Shown piece by piece: positions 11,678 to 22,434 of a stretch of DNA of 64,000 bases. The notes beneath the pieces were generated by a model. It made no database searches. It was not told where the DNA came from and saw nothing but the letters and a program-made list of their open reading frames with translations. Each line of letters starts with the position of its first letter. Positions within the stretch are counted from its first letter, which is position 1. The stretch covers positions 85,183,418 to 85,247,417 of the forward strand of contig NC_055987.1 in the NCBI RefSeq assembly GCF_018446385.1, written 5' to 3'. Both the position numbers and the translations under genes were made by a program. Source of the DNA: Zingiber officinale (lineage: Eukaryota; Streptophyta; Magnoliopsida; Zingiberales; Zingiberaceae).

Positions 11678-12979
11678 TAAGATAAAAAAAAAAACTCTTC
11701 AAGATAACAGTTTTGGAAAGCCTTTGTAAAATGAGTTATTATTTTAAAAAATCAATTGCATTAGACGACAACGGATAGTGTAAAACCGTTGTCTTTTATA
11801 TTGTATGTGCCTTTAAAATAACTGTTTTATTAAAAACCATTAATTTTTTTTTTACCAGAATTACAACAATTTCTCCTTAAATCATTATCTTTGTAGTGTT
11901 GTGTTTTTAGTAGTTTTGTTGTAATGCATATTGTAACCAAATAAATCTTGGTAGTCTCCATACTTTATTTTATACATTTCTATTATTAATTAGGTAGTAT
12001 GTTCTTGCTAAAAATAGAAAACAAAAGTTCTAATTTTTAATTTGTAAGCTAGTCATCTCTTTTAGCCGATCTGATCCAACAATAACAACACTTAAAGTAA
12101 AATTTATAACACTGAAATGTAGCATTTATGAAAATGTCATGTGCCAAAGTATTGGCCGATGTTATAATCCATTTATTTAGATGCTATAACTTGACATTTG
12201 TGTTGTAGTATTGTTTTTCCATTGAAGGAAATTAATACACTACAATTAGGAATAACCCATGGTTGGGTGATTAACTACAGAAGTGCTTTGTCCCGGGGCA
12301 CTCTCTTCTTAGTATTATTGTCACCCTATCTGCTCTCATTATGTTGTCTAATTTGTGTCAAAACATTCATTTGTGTTGATCATCAATTATCTTTTATTTG
12401 TTATGATAATCAATTATTTGTGTCACACGAGCAAACATAACATGAAATACCAAAAAAAAAACCAAATCTAAAAGTAGGCGCCTATGATGCGACCAAGTTT
12501 AGGTCATGTTCGACTCTGTCTGATAAGGTTCGGACTGTGTCAAGCTAGCCTAGTTTGCAAGTTAGGCTAGACCAAGCTAAGCGCATCGTGTTGGTCGGAC
12601 TATGCATCCACAAATTTGAATACTAATTGTATTTTTAACGGTGGCTATTTTAAAAAAAGACGAGTTGCTATATTATAAAATAAAATGAAAAATGCTGTCC
12701 ACCATTTTGAATAAAAACAGATAATTTGGGATATCTCATTCAACTCTAGTTGAAAATTACCACATTAATCATGAAAAATCTAAATATTACGAAAATGCCA
12801 CTATAAATACCTTTCAATTCTACCCTCATGCAACCAATTTACATTCTCATTCTTCAATTCTTAACTCATTCTCTTGTCCCTCCTCTAAACTACCATTCTC
12901 TTTATTTGTTATACTATTCTCTCCGATTTTCCTACAATACTAAAGCCATAATGACTACATTTCGTAGGAGTTTTAGTTG
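11678..12979. other. AT-rich intergenic, no gene seen
   Basis: At 11765-11800 GACAACGG and CCGTTGTC form a short inverted repeat, the possible other half of the remnant before 8791. The 80-codon frame at 12198-12440 lacks any recognisable motif. Confidence 0.35.
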
Positions 12980-13180
12980 TGCTTAGTCATCCCCAAGGTA
13001 TAACGCAGATAGTAGACGCATGATATTTCTGGTGTAATGATCGGGGGTCGATTCTCAGATACTGATAACCTGAGATTTATTCTACCATGTGCCTATAGCC
13101 TGTGTACATGCTTGCACCTCTTTCCATATCCATGGGACCGGTACTAGGGGCTGCTAAAGTAACAGATCTACCTATTTTTT
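12980..13180 (+). mobile_element. Possible tRNA-derived SINE
   Basis: ATAACGCAGATAGTAGACGC resembles a Pol III A box. About 40 bp on, GGGGTCGATTCTCAG resembles a B box. The unit ends near a T-run (13174-13180). Similarity to plant SINEs is by eye. Confidence 0.4.
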
Positions 13181-13185
13181 TAATT

Positions 13186-13280
13186 GTGCTTAGTTGTCCC
13201 TCCGACTATGATATAGTGGAATGACGTTAAGTTGTCATCTAGATATATATTCATGATTCGATCCCCAATAATAATATATT
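13186..13280 (+). mobile_element. Second, partial SINE-like unit
   Basis: It repeats the GTGCTTAGT opening of the unit before it and has a B-box-like GATTCGATCCCC near 13255-13266. No clear 3' end. Confidence 0.3.
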
Positions 13281-13879
13281 TGTAGGAATCTTTTCCTCAA
13301 ATGGAGTACGTAATAATGAGATATTGGACTTCAAGACTGTTTGTCATAAGAACTTCTTGATTTATCCTGACAATTAATAAAAATTTATGCGAAATCATAT
13401 CCGTCGTCTCAGATTCAATATTATTTAATTTAATATATTTTTTTTAATTGTGCTTAGCTCATCAAGTCAATCAATTAGAGTCTCACATATACTTCATGAG
13501 ATAAATGGCTTTTTAACTGCTGTATATGGCTATGTTAACCGTGTAGGGTGTCCGCCTTTTACGATAAATGGGCTTAATTTCTTCCCATGCCCATTTGATA
13601 GTTTAGAAAATTACAAAGAGGTAGGTTAATCATACTGGATCGGTGAAAAAAAACATGTATTGATTTACCTTATTTAAAGTATTATTGCTCATGATATATT
13701 AATAATTTCTATGTTTGCAGTAAAGTTCGAGTCTTAGTTTAGTGTAGATAAGAATATTTTAAATACGTAGGGTTGGGAGATTATTGGTCTAATCATTTTT
13801 TATTAAAGTTGATCTGTTTGATAAGTTTGAGTAGATTTAAATTTGAATTTCGATATTTAAACAATATATTATTGGACAA
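13281..13879. other. AT-rich intergenic, nothing recognised
   Basis: No gene or complete repeat seen. A third TTAATTGTGCTTAG word occurs near 13445, possibly another SINE fragment. Confidence 0.3.
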
Positions 13880-14353
13880 TAGGTGAGAAGAAGTCAAGTT
13901 AAGGTTGATCATATACTTGATTAGGAAACTCTTAACTGGAGGTTAGGTAAAAGTAAAGTTCTAACTCAAAGGTTAGACAAAGGAAAGTCCAAGTCAGTTA
14001 AGGAGAATCACACGTTGGTAAAGGAAAGTCCAAGTAGATCTAGAAAGACTGTGCGTTGGTAAAGGATAAGTCCTACCTGCAGTTAGACAAAGGAAAGTCC
14101 AAGTGGGTATGGAAGAACCACACGTTGGCAAGAGAAAAGTCCAAATTACGGTTAGACAAGAAGAAAATTCAAGTGGATCAAGGAGGATCACATTTGGTGA
14201 TCGAAAATCCAACAAAAAGTTGACAAAATCTAAGTGGGTCAAAGGTTGACCAGATATTTGGTGGAAAAGTCCCAACAAAGTCACGATTGACCTAATGTTG
14301 GGCAAGAAAATTCTAGACTTGGATTAAACAAGTTAGGGTTAGCAAATCGATTG
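13880..14353 (+). mobile_element. Copia-type LTR, left part
   Basis: Imperfect 45-55 bp repeats built on GGTTAGACAAAGGAAAGTCC and CACACGTTGG, the style of the U3 start of SIRE-like LTRs. It continues at 20935 after the inserted solo LTR (TSD GATTG at 14349-14353 and 20935-20939). The outer start is not clear. Confidence 0.5.
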
Positions 14354-16229
14354 TGTTGGGTCTTTCGGGCCGCGAAAACCGCTTTTTCGCGTCGCGGAAA
14401 CCCCGAAACCCCCGTCACCGGATCCATGTGAAGTAAAAATAAAAACAAAATTTACGAGTACTAGTTTCTTAGACTTAGTTCTAAACTAGATTTACAAGGA
14501 GAAAACCTTTTACTCTTGATGCGTGCCCTTTACGAATCCCGCTCGTCCAAGGAAATGCCAGATCTCGAGATCGTCAAGCGTACGATCCTCTAGAAGTATC
14601 CACACGAACAAATGGGTGGAGAAAAACTAAACAAAGGTGTGCGAGCACCCTTGATCAGTCACGGTAAGAGGAGGAGAGGGAGAGCAAGAAGAGAGAGCTA
14701 GGAAGAAGATGATGGAATAATGCTTTGAATGAAAAATGAATTCCCTTCATTCACAAAAGTGGCCGGCCACACATGTGTAACTCCTTCTCATTTAATGTGG
14801 CCGGCCACATTAAATTGAAAGGGAATTTGTAACCTCCATTAGGTGGCACACACATGTGCTAAACATGATGATGTGGCACATCATCATTGACCACTTAATG
14901 TCAACTCACAAGTGAGGTGGCAAATAGTCAAGTCAAACTTGACTCTTCCTCTTCCTCTCAAGTCAAGTCAAACTTGACTTAATCTCTCTCATGGTTGATC
15001 TAATCCAACCATTTAATTCAAGCCAATTTAATATAATGAATATAATTCATTTAATTAAATTGATTCAATGAGTCATAATCTAAATTAGACTCATTAAACA
15101 CATGAATCAATTTGAGTCCAACTCAATTAGCCCAATTATGATTACTCTTAATCTAATTTGATTCATCACATGAATATAATACTCTTGGTTCATCATATGA
15201 ACCTAATCTCCATCTAATTGTCCTTAGTGTGTGACCCTATAGGTTTTTGTAACGTTGGTAATGCCCCTAAACCCATTTAGGAGCATAAGTAATGAGCGGT
15301 ATTTAGAAACACATCATTACTACCCAAGTTACAAGAATGTTGAGATCCAACATCACCTTGTGACTACTAATTGTGACTCCTCACAATATATGACAAGTGT
15401 CCTTCTATCCTAGACATCTAAATTGATCAATGTGAGGCATAGACCGTGTCATCCTCTGACCAATCTAAATCTTGAACTCCAAGTAGACTCACTAAATCAA
15501 ATGAGCTCAATATCTCATATTGACTCATTTGGGCATGGTCATGCACTTCGTGGTCTCACTCTATCAAGAATATCGATGTCTCTCACGTCATATAGGAGGG
15601 ATAGATCTCATCTACATCACTCACATCCCTCTACATAATTCGTTACATACCTAGTAATCGCCTTTATAGTCCACCCAGTTACGGGTGACGTTTGACGAAA
15701 CCAAAGTACATAACTCCTTATGTAGGGATCCATGGTGACTTCAGGTCTAAGGACTAGTAGTCATACTAATAGCCACATGAGAAAGTATATGACACTCCTA
15801 TAACGATCCATGATACTTTTGTTGGAGCAATCCCAATGGTCCGTGCGACCATGTGTTTTGGTGTTTGGGCAAAGGGTTTAAGTTAGGTTCACCCTTGTAT
15901 TTGATATGTGTATTTGAGTTGTGCAGGTATGCAGGATACACATGTGACTCAGGTTGATGGCTTCGGGTCTGGTGAAGGATGGAGCATCTGAGGGACCATG
16001 GACAAGGCAGCGAGGACAAGGGCTGAGGGAAGCGACTTCGAGGCATACGCGAAGGATGGCATTGGGGACGAGCCGCGGGCTTGAATGCATCCGAGGGACG
16101 AGAGCCAAAGGAAGTAGGCTTGAAGGTAAAAGGTCAAAGCTGCAAAGGAAGCATCAAGTGAGTCATAAGGGTGAGGGTACGAGTGCACGAGAGATTGTAC
16201 TCGGAGTAAAATCCTAGTTTTTAGGGTTT

Positions 16230-16284
16230 TACTGTAGCAGTACTGTAGCGCTACTGTAGTAGTACTGTAGCGCTACTGTAGCAG
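16230..16284 (+). repeat. 11-bp repeat, five copies, in U3
   Basis: TACTGTAGNNN occurs five times at exactly 11-bp spacing (16230, 16241, 16252, 16263, 16274), alternating CAG, CGC and TAG endings so that GTAGCGCTAC palindromes form. It ends about 125 bp before the TATA box. The 3' LTR has none of it. Confidence 0.9.
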
Positions 16285-16353
16285 CGAACAGAATGTCTCT
16301 GTTCGTATGGAATCGAGCCGTTGGGATGTAACGGTCGAATTTCCACTGAGGGC

Positions 16354-16384
16354 AGTCGACTGCATGTTTTGGCAGTCGACTGGT
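16354..16384 (+). repeat. Paired AGTCGACT palindromes before the TATA box
   Basis: GGCAGTCGACTGC and GGCAGTCGACTGG are linked by ATGTTTT. The pair ends about 25 bp before the TATA box. The 3' LTR keeps only a damaged single copy (GCAGTCTACTGC). Confidence 0.85.
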
Positions 16385-16409
16385 AGGCGGGGTTTTCCAA
16401 CCCGTGGCC

Positions 16410-16416
16410 TATAAAA
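16410..16416 (+). promoter_or_regulatory. TATA box of the 5' LTR
   Basis: CCTATAAAACC, conserved at 20141-20147 in the 3' LTR; position and context suit the LTR promoter. Confidence 0.6.
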
Positions 16417-16820
16417 CCAAAGCTTGGGAGCTTGGTTTGAGTTGACGAAATTAGTGGTGGGTAACCTCTAATTAGTAGTCAACTAGTGCCCTAGCAATCC
16501 AAGTGTTCTTGATCGAGTTGTGGCGAGGTTTCTCCACCGACAAGGAGGATTGTGCTAGCCGGAGTTTGCCGGGGAGTAATCCACCGAAGGATCGGGATCG
16601 TCCACCTTATGGACAGCCGTGGAGTAGGAGCCCTAATCTCCGAACCACGTTAAACGGACGTGTATTGGTTTGCATTTCATTTCTTGTCTTCGTTTTAGTT
16701 TAGCTTGTTTGTTTTGTTTGTATTTCCGCTGCGCAAGCTAATAATAGTGTAGGAAGCAAGGATTTGGGGGTGCCGTCTATCCAACCCCCCTTCAAGCCGG
16801 CCGTCCGATCCCCAAACAAG

Positions 16821-16832
16821 TGGTATCAGAGC
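16821..16832 (+). other. Primer-binding site (initiator tRNA-Met)
   Basis: TGGTATCAGAGC, two bases after the LTR end, the standard plant PBS complementary to the 3' end of initiator methionine tRNA. Confidence 0.9.
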
Positions 16833-16873
16833 GAAGGCCGCTCTCCGTCGGACTAACCGCCGAGGAAGCAAAG

Positions 16874-18517
16874 ATGACCGGCTTGATAGATCCGCCAAAG
16901 TTCGAAGGAGGAAGCTTATGGGATATCACCTTTTGGATGGTGAAGATGAAGAACTTCTTCGAGACGGATTGGGACACAATAATGGTGGTGGAAGAGCCAT
17001 TTGAAGTCCCTAAAGATAAGAAGGGAAAAAGGCTCCGACCACGACATTGGACGGAAGAGCAAACCACACGATCGGAGGCAAATTCAAAGGTAATATCTAT
17101 ATTGATTGATATTTTGCCTAATCATGTGATAAATGGTGTAGGTGAGTATAAGAACGCCCACGAGTTGTGGAGCAAGGTGAAGATGGTTCTACAAGAAGAA
17201 CCTAAACCTACACAAGAGGACGAAGAACCCATTGAGATGGGTCTAGTTGCTCAAGTTGAAGAGGAGCAAACGGAAGTTGAGTCATGCTCAACTTCCAAGG
17301 AGGAGAAGGAGGATGAAGAAGCATCGTCAACATCCTCAAGGGTTGAAGAAGAATCCAAGACGGAGGAAGATGAGATCTTGGAGGTCAACCTAGTGAGCAC
17401 CTCCACCGAAGCAAAGTCAAAGGACCATATCATTTGCTTCGGTTACAATGAGAAGGGACACTACAAGAGTAGGTGTCCATTGGGTAAGAAGAAGGTAACT
17501 CCTAAACTCAATCAAGTTATTTTGAATACTAACATGGGTTGTAGGAATGAAGAAGTCCAAAGGAGGAGAATGTGCATTACATGCTTCACGTGTGGGGAGA
17601 AGGGCCACTACCACACAAAATGCCCCAAGAAGTGGGAAATCAAGAAGCTTGCGCATCTAAAGAAATGGGAGAAGAAGAGGAGCTCAAATCAAGGGGGAGC
17701 TTCAAGGGTAAGGGAGGTATACCCTAATTTGAAATGTAATTCAAATTCAAATTCTTATCTTCCCATGCATGCTAGGAGAAATAATGATTATCATTATGTA
17801 GCAATGGAAAATTTTGGATTTAGATATCATGATAGGAGTAGGGTAAATGTGGATCATAACCCTAGGAAATCTATGCATGATAAATTTAGAAATGATAGAC
17901 CTAAGGAGACCCAAGGCATTAATCCCAAGAAGGGGAGACACATGCCTAGAAAGGGTAGGTCTAGGAATGTCCATGGTGGACATGTTGACTCTAGGGTTAG
18001 GAACCTAGAGAGGGAGAATCAAGCTTTGAAGTTAAAGCTTGATAATTTGGAGAAATTCCTTAAGAGATTCACTATTGGATCTAAAGGATTAAATATGGTG
18101 TTGGGTAGTCAAAGACCCAATAATGATAGATCGGGTTTGGGATACCAATCTAGTCCCTCCAAGGTCAAAAGGAGACCATGTGCTAGGGTGGCACATGATC
18201 ATGGCAAGAGAGAGTCCTCCAAAGCTAAGGGAAAGTCTTATGCTAGGGTTGCATATGACTATAGCAAGGAGAAGCCAATAAATGGCAAGGGAAAACCATT
18301 TAATGGTAAGGAGAAATTAACCAAGGACAAAGTGTCCAAGGTTAAGAAAGTTAGATTTGTAGGCCAAGTTTCACCGGGGGTGGACCGATGTGGCCTAGCC
18401 ATTGTGGATGAGTCACCTAGGGAGGTGACTAAGGTTAAGAGCTCTAGGGGGAGCTCAAAGAGTCAATTTGGGACCCATGGCCAATGGATCTCAAGGGGGT
18501 TTTACTTGGGAGTCTAG
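16874..18517 (+). CDS. Gag polyprotein of the gag-only element (547 aa)
   Basis: An uninterrupted frame from the first ATG after the PBS; an upstream GTG in frame overlaps the PBS and is unlikely. The N-terminal part (PPKFEGGSLWDITFWMVKMK) is a Copia-type Gag start. An acidic Glu/Ser-rich stretch follows at residues 115-180. Two CCHC knuckles, CFGYNEKGHYKSRC and CFTCGEKGHYHTKC, come next; the first has tyrosine for its second cysteine. Then a basic region, a short coiled-coil-like segment (NLERENQALKLKLDNLEKFL) and repeated KGK-rich units. Gag would form the particle and bind RNA. There is no pol downstream, so the stop is the natural end. The intact frame in a non-autonomous element suggests Gag is useful in cis. 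Confidence 0.85.
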   Translation: MTGLIDPPKFEGGSLWDITFWMVKMKNFFETDWDTIMVVEEPFEVPKDKKGKRLRPRHWTEEQTTRSEANSKVISILIDILPNHVINGVGEYKNAHELWSKVKMVLQEEPKPTQEDEEPIEMGLVAQVEEEQTEVESCSTSKEEKEDEEASSTSSRVEEESKTEEDEILEVNLVSTSTEAKSKDHIICFGYNEKGHYKSRCPLGKKKVTPKLNQVILNTNMGCRNEEVQRRRMCITCFTCGEKGHYHTKCPKKWEIKKLAHLKKWEKKRSSNQGGASRVREVYPNLKCNSNSNSYLPMHARRNNDYHYVAMENFGFRYHDRSRVNVDHNPRKSMHDKFRNDRPKETQGINPKKGRHMPRKGRSRNVHGGHVDSRVRNLERENQALKLKLDNLEKFLKRFTIGSKGLNMVLGSQRPNNDRSGLGYQSSPSKVKRRPCARVAHDHGKRESSKAKGKSYARVAYDYSKEKPINGKGKPFNGKEKLTKDKVSKVKKVRFVGQVSPGVDRCGLAIVDESPREVTKVKSSRGSSKSQFGTHGQWISRGFYLGV

Positions 18518-19544
18518 ATAAGCCATGGAATGTGCCAAGTGGTTTGGAGACGGACTTGAGTCTCAAACCTAGGGTTTTGGCACAATTAGTTTATGTTTCA
18601 TGCAAGAAATATGACAATTGGGGTCATATAGCATGAAAATTGATTTTGGATGTATAAATGCCATATAAACCAATGCTAGGGATGCATTGTGGGTTAATAT
18701 AGACAAATACATCAAGAGGAAGCCAAAACTAGGACTTTAGGTCAAGGTTCAATTGAACTTTTTAGCTAGTTTTGAGTTTTGTGTCAATCTTGGGATTGGT
18801 GATAGATACATTTTTGAATGTATTTTTCCCAAGTAGACATAAAACAGACCTCTCCACAAAATTTGGAGATTTTTGGAGGTCTGTGGAATTATTGTGCATT
18901 TCTGAAATTGGGTGAAATCTTGAAAAGGTGCGATCGACTACTAGTTTTAGCGATCGCATCATTGCTAAAGTTGCAATGATCGCTAAGCATTCTGTCGCTC
19001 ACCAGATGTGACCGCACTTCTTGCGATCGATACGATCTGAAATTGTTTTCGATGGATTTTGACCAAGTCAACTCATACAAGTGTATGAAATCCATGGGGG
19101 ATAAACACACGAGTTTAGGGTCAATTGGAATGACAAGTTTTCAACAATTGGGATATTGTTGGAGGACCTTTTGGATGTTAGGCAAAGGGGGAGAAGTAAG
19201 GTTTAGTTGGGAAAACCTGAAAGTGCCTTTGCATAGGGGGAGCCTTGGGATAGGTTCTTAAAAAGCCCGTTGTAAAAATCCTAGCTCATGGGGAGCGTAG
19301 GTGTAGGGGGAGCCTTGGGATAGGTTCCAATGCATGATGCACCATTCGGCGGTTGCCAAGTGTGTAACCTTGGCAACGTAAGTCCATTCGGCGTTGTAAG
19401 TCCAAGTGTGTAGCCTTGGCATCGTAAGACCAATTCGGCGGAGTAAGTCCAAGTGTGTAGCCTTGGCATCGTAAGTCCATTGTATGTATTAGCATGTTTA
19501 TTTGCTATTTGTTTTCCCTAACTTAAACGTATTGCCAAACACCA
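18518..19544 (+). other. Non-coding 3' region of the gag-only element
   Basis: No pol similarity. 18928-19035 holds GCGATCG-type palindromes (TTTTAGCGATCGCATC) like those in the 3' LTR. The phrase GGGGGAGCCTTGGGATAGGT occurs twice (about 19237 and 19305). Confidence 0.6.
19340..19490 (+). repeat. Imperfect tandem repeat before the polypurine tract
   Basis: Units built on AAGTCCAAGTGTGTAGCCTT and GGCATCGTAAGTCCATT recur about three times with small changes (GGCAACG for GGCATCG, CATTCGGCG linkers). Confidence 0.75.
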
Positions 19545-19557
19545 AAAAGGGGGAGAT
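19545..19557 (+). other. Polypurine tract
   Basis: AAAAAGGGGGAGAT immediately before the 3' LTR. Confidence 0.85.
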
Positions 19558-20548
19558 TGTTGGAGCAATCCCAATGGTCCGTGCGACCATGTGTTTTGGT
19601 GTTTGGGCAAAGGGTTTAAGTTAGGTTCACCCTTGTATTTGATATGTGTATTTGAGTTGTGCAGGTATGCAGGATACACATGTGACTCAGGTTGATGGCT
19701 TCAGGTCTGGTGAAGGATGGAGTATCTGAGGGACCATGGACAAGGCAGCGAGGACAAGGGCCGAGGGAAGCGACTTCGAGGCATACGCGAAGAATGGCAT
19801 TGGGGACGAGCCGTGGGCTTGAATGCATCCTAGGGACGAGAGCCAAAGGAAGTAGGCTTGAAGGTAAAAGGTCAAAGCTGCAAAGGAAGCATCAAGTGAG
19901 TCATAAGGGTGAGGGTACGAGTGCACGAGAGATTGTACTCGGAGTAAAATCCTAGTTTTTAGGGTTTCTACCGTAGCAAGATCTTAGTGATCATTGCATG
20001 TTTTAGCGATCGGTAGTGCGATCGGCCGATCGCGCAGAATGTCTGTCAGATGGAATCGAGCCGTTGGGATGTAACGGTCAAATTTCCACAGAGGGCAGTC
20101 TACTGCATGATTGGTAGGCGGGGTTTTCCAACCCGTGGCCTATAAAACCAAAGCTTGGGAGCTTGGTTTGAGTTGACGAAATTAGTGGTGGGTAACCTCT
20201 AATTAGTAGTCAACTAGTGCCCTAGCAATCCAAGTGTTCTTGATCGAGTTGTGGCGAGGTTTCTCCACCGACAAGGAGGATTGTGCTAGCCGGAGTTTGC
20301 CGGGGAGTAATCCACCGAAGGATCGGGATCGTCCACCTTACGGACAGCCGTGGAGTAGGAGCCCTAATCTCCGAACCACGTTAAACGGACGTGTATTGGT
20401 TTGCATTTCATTTCTTGTCTTCGTTTTAGTTTAGCTTGTTTGTTTTGTTTGTATTTCCGCTGCGCAAGCTAATAATAGTGTAGGAAGCAAGGATTTGGGG
20501 GTGCCGTCTATCCAACCCCCCTTCAAGCCGGCCATCCGATCCCCAACA
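19558..20548 (+). repeat. 3' LTR of the gag-only element
   Basis: It matches 15820-16818 except for the cassette. In place of the 11-bp array it has TAGTGATCATTGC, ATGTTTTAGCGATCGG and the perfect 16-bp palindrome GCGATCGGCCGATCGC (20018-20033). It ends CCCCAACA, followed by the target duplication. Confidence 0.92.
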
Positions 20549-20934
20549 ACTTTCTCATGGCGGCTCATTCAGCATACATTCTCCAATGCATACCCATGTG
20601 TCAACTTGATATCTCTATATCCATGACTTGTGAGATCAAGTCATCGAGTTGACCTACATGCTAGTCTTATTGCATTAACATTGTCCCTGAATGTTAATAC
20701 TCGACTAGGAATGATTAAGAGTAGTGTTCCCTATATCATCTCACTATCGATTCAACCAATCGATTGATATAGGTAAGAACCTTCTACTTAAGGACGCTAT
20801 TATACTTAGTTTATTTGGCACCAATACAAGTAAGTATAATAACCAAAAATAAATGCCTTTATTTATATAAGAATATGATACAACAAGTCCATAATACAAT
20901 CATCAAATGATTGACTCTAGAGCTCTAACTAACA

Positions 20935-21834
20935 GATTGGTCCTAAGCTAATCAGTTAGGAGGTTCTTGCGAGAACACATAAAGGACCCGAATCGATTGA
21001 TAAATCGATTAGGGCCGCTCCAATCGATTAGGATGGATTTCTAATCGATTGGGAGCTTCATGAAGAGAAATCGCAAAAACAATGGCTGAATCGATTAACC
21101 TAATCGATTCAGCCACATCTAATCGATTGCGTCAATCAATTAGACAATGTTTTTATTGCGAGAAAGAGAATCGATTGAGGCAATCAATTAAGACCATGCT
21201 AATCGATTGCGATAATCGATTAAGGTCTTTCGTGAGAGAACAGAGAGTTTGGGAATTGATTGGGTAATCGATTAAGACTTTCTGAATCGATTGAGATGAC
21301 TCACCAATCGACTGGGGTTCGAAAAAAGAGTTGTTTTACAGGTTGTTGGATGGTTGAATGACATGACAATATATTAGATAGGGAAAAGCCTAATCGATTA
21401 GAGGCGTTGAGTGAACCCTAGAAAAGGGTTTTCGTGAGGGTTTAAAGGAAATCTCTCTCGCACACTCTCTGCCAGTCTTAAGCCCTTGGAAGACAAGTAT
21501 TACTATACTTTCTAATGATCAAGAGACATCTGCAAGATACAAGAGATCAAGCAATGTGTTTATTGTATTATGTATTTATTTCTTTGTTGTATTTTTTTAT
21601 TGTGAGCTTGTACGAGGTTTCGACACCTTCGGATTATTTCTGAGAATGAGTGTTTTTCATAATAGAGTGTATGCACTGTGTGGATCTTTAGATTAATCAC
21701 CTCAAGGAGGTGGATACCAAGTAAATACGGGTATTAGCATTGCTTCGAGTTTTTCTGATATAACAAATCAATAAGACGAAGCTATTGGAGCTAATCATCC
21801 CCCCCTCTCCCCCAGCTCCCAGAGTCTCCTAACA
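20935..21834 (+). mobile_element. Copia-type LTR, right part
   Basis: It continues from 14353. It carries the AATCGATT cluster, then GAGCTTGTACGAGGTTTCGACACC and AATCACCTCAAGGAGGTGG, and probably ends at CTCCTAACA (21834). No PBS follows, so internal sequence is missing or the LTR is solo. Confidence 0.5.
20991..21399. repeat. AATCGATT cluster, 13 perfect copies
   Basis: By my count 13 perfect AATCGATT palindromes lie in about 410 bp, plus near copies (AATCAATT, AATCGACT). Spacing is irregular and flanks are unrelated, so it is not a simple tandem array. Chance expectation is far below one. Confidence 0.85.
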
Positions 21835-21954
21835 AGAAGAAGAGACCCTTGAAGTATGATGCATTGGAGAGGTATGTATACATGAAAAAAATGAATCAAG
21901 TAATATCGAATTTGGGACGACTGATTTGATTCTACAAAAGTTTCACATCGGTCG

Positions 21955-22130
21955 CTAGGATAAATAGGAAAGTACTCGGGCCGAGCGGCCTAGAAACCTA
22001 GTATCACATGGTTGCACATCCCATTTGGATGAAAAATCCTTATAAATATGTCATAGCTGAGAATCAAACTGTGGATACATGGGTAATAACTCGATTCCTT
22101 TCCGCTGCATCGCAGCCCCGATGACAGGTA
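21955..22130 (-). mobile_element. Possible SINE on the minus strand
   Basis: On the minus strand GCTGCGATGCAGCGG and, about 40 bp on, GTTTGATTCTCAGC resemble A and B boxes, similar to the unit at 12980. The phrase AGGTATGTATACATGAA occurs on both sides (about 21870 and 22127), a possible long flanking duplication. Confidence 0.35.
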
Positions 22131-22224
22131 TGTATACATGAAGAACTGACTATATGTGGAGAAAGACCTACAAGATCAAGATGGAATCTCAACATTACTC
22201 AAATCTTAATAAAGCCTATTTGAG

Positions 22225-22420
22225 TCAATGGGGTGTTGTCACATGAGGTCTTGGAGTCGAAACTCGATATCTCTGAGCATGCCTTCCCTTATTTCTTGCC
22301 ACTTGTACTAATGGTTAGTAGTCACCTATGATTTACCTCCTTCGTATTGATCTAAGGACGAATTGACGGGAGCATTAGGACGAGAGAATTACCTTTTACC
22401 ACATATTTAAGTAATATAAT
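22225..22420 (+). mobile_element. tRNA-derived SINE
   Basis: GGTGTTGTCACATGAGGTC followed by the B-box-like GGAGTCGAAACTC (22253-22265), then a body with GCCACTTGTACTAATGGTTAG and GTCACCTATGATTTACCTCC. The Copia element at 22435 inserted just after its 3' end. Confidence 0.5.
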
Positions 22421-22434
22421 ACGACCAATCCAAG

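Larger units (their letters stand above)
15820..16818 (+). repeat. 5' LTR of the gag-only element
   Basis: It begins TGTTGGAGCAATCCC and ends CCCCAAACA. It differs from the 3' LTR by scattered substitutions and by a wholly different palindrome cassette (16222-16300 against 19960-20050). Confidence 0.92.
15820..20548 (+). mobile_element. Gag-only LTR element (TR-GAG type, Copia/SIRE-like)
   Basis: Two LTRs of 999 and 991 bp, perfect ACTTT duplications (15815-15819, 20549-20553), primer-binding site, one intact gag frame, about 1 kb of non-coding 3' region and a polypurine tract. No protease, integrase, reverse transcriptase or RNase H is present, so it depends on an autonomous relative. The LTRs are about 99% alike outside one block, so the insertion is fairly recent. 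Assignment to a SIRE-like lineage rests on similarity of its LTR (CATCCGAGGGA context) to the one at 47116. Confidence 0.9.
14354..20934. mobile_element. Solo LTR of family B, interrupted
   Basis: TGTTGGG at the left, CTAACTAACA at the right, and perfect GATTG duplications outside. A gag-only element sits inside (15820-20548). Without it the LTR is about 1.85 kb and closely matches 56398-58206. Reversed, it contains AATAAAGGCATTTATTTTTGG, so the minus strand may be its sense strand. No internal region, hence solo. It also carries repeated GGCCGGCCAC words at 14760-14805. Confidence 0.88.

Noticed and set aside
12198..12440. 80-residue plus-strand gene
   Set aside because: No motif, AT-rich spacer, no supporting splice or promoter structure.
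16820..16873. GTG-initiated extension of the gag-only element's Gag
   Set aside because: It overlaps the primer-binding site and a plant mRNA would use the ATG at 16874.
20991..21399. CRISPR-like array
   Set aside because: Repeats are 8-bp palindromes at irregular spacing inside a plant LTR; no leader or cas genes.
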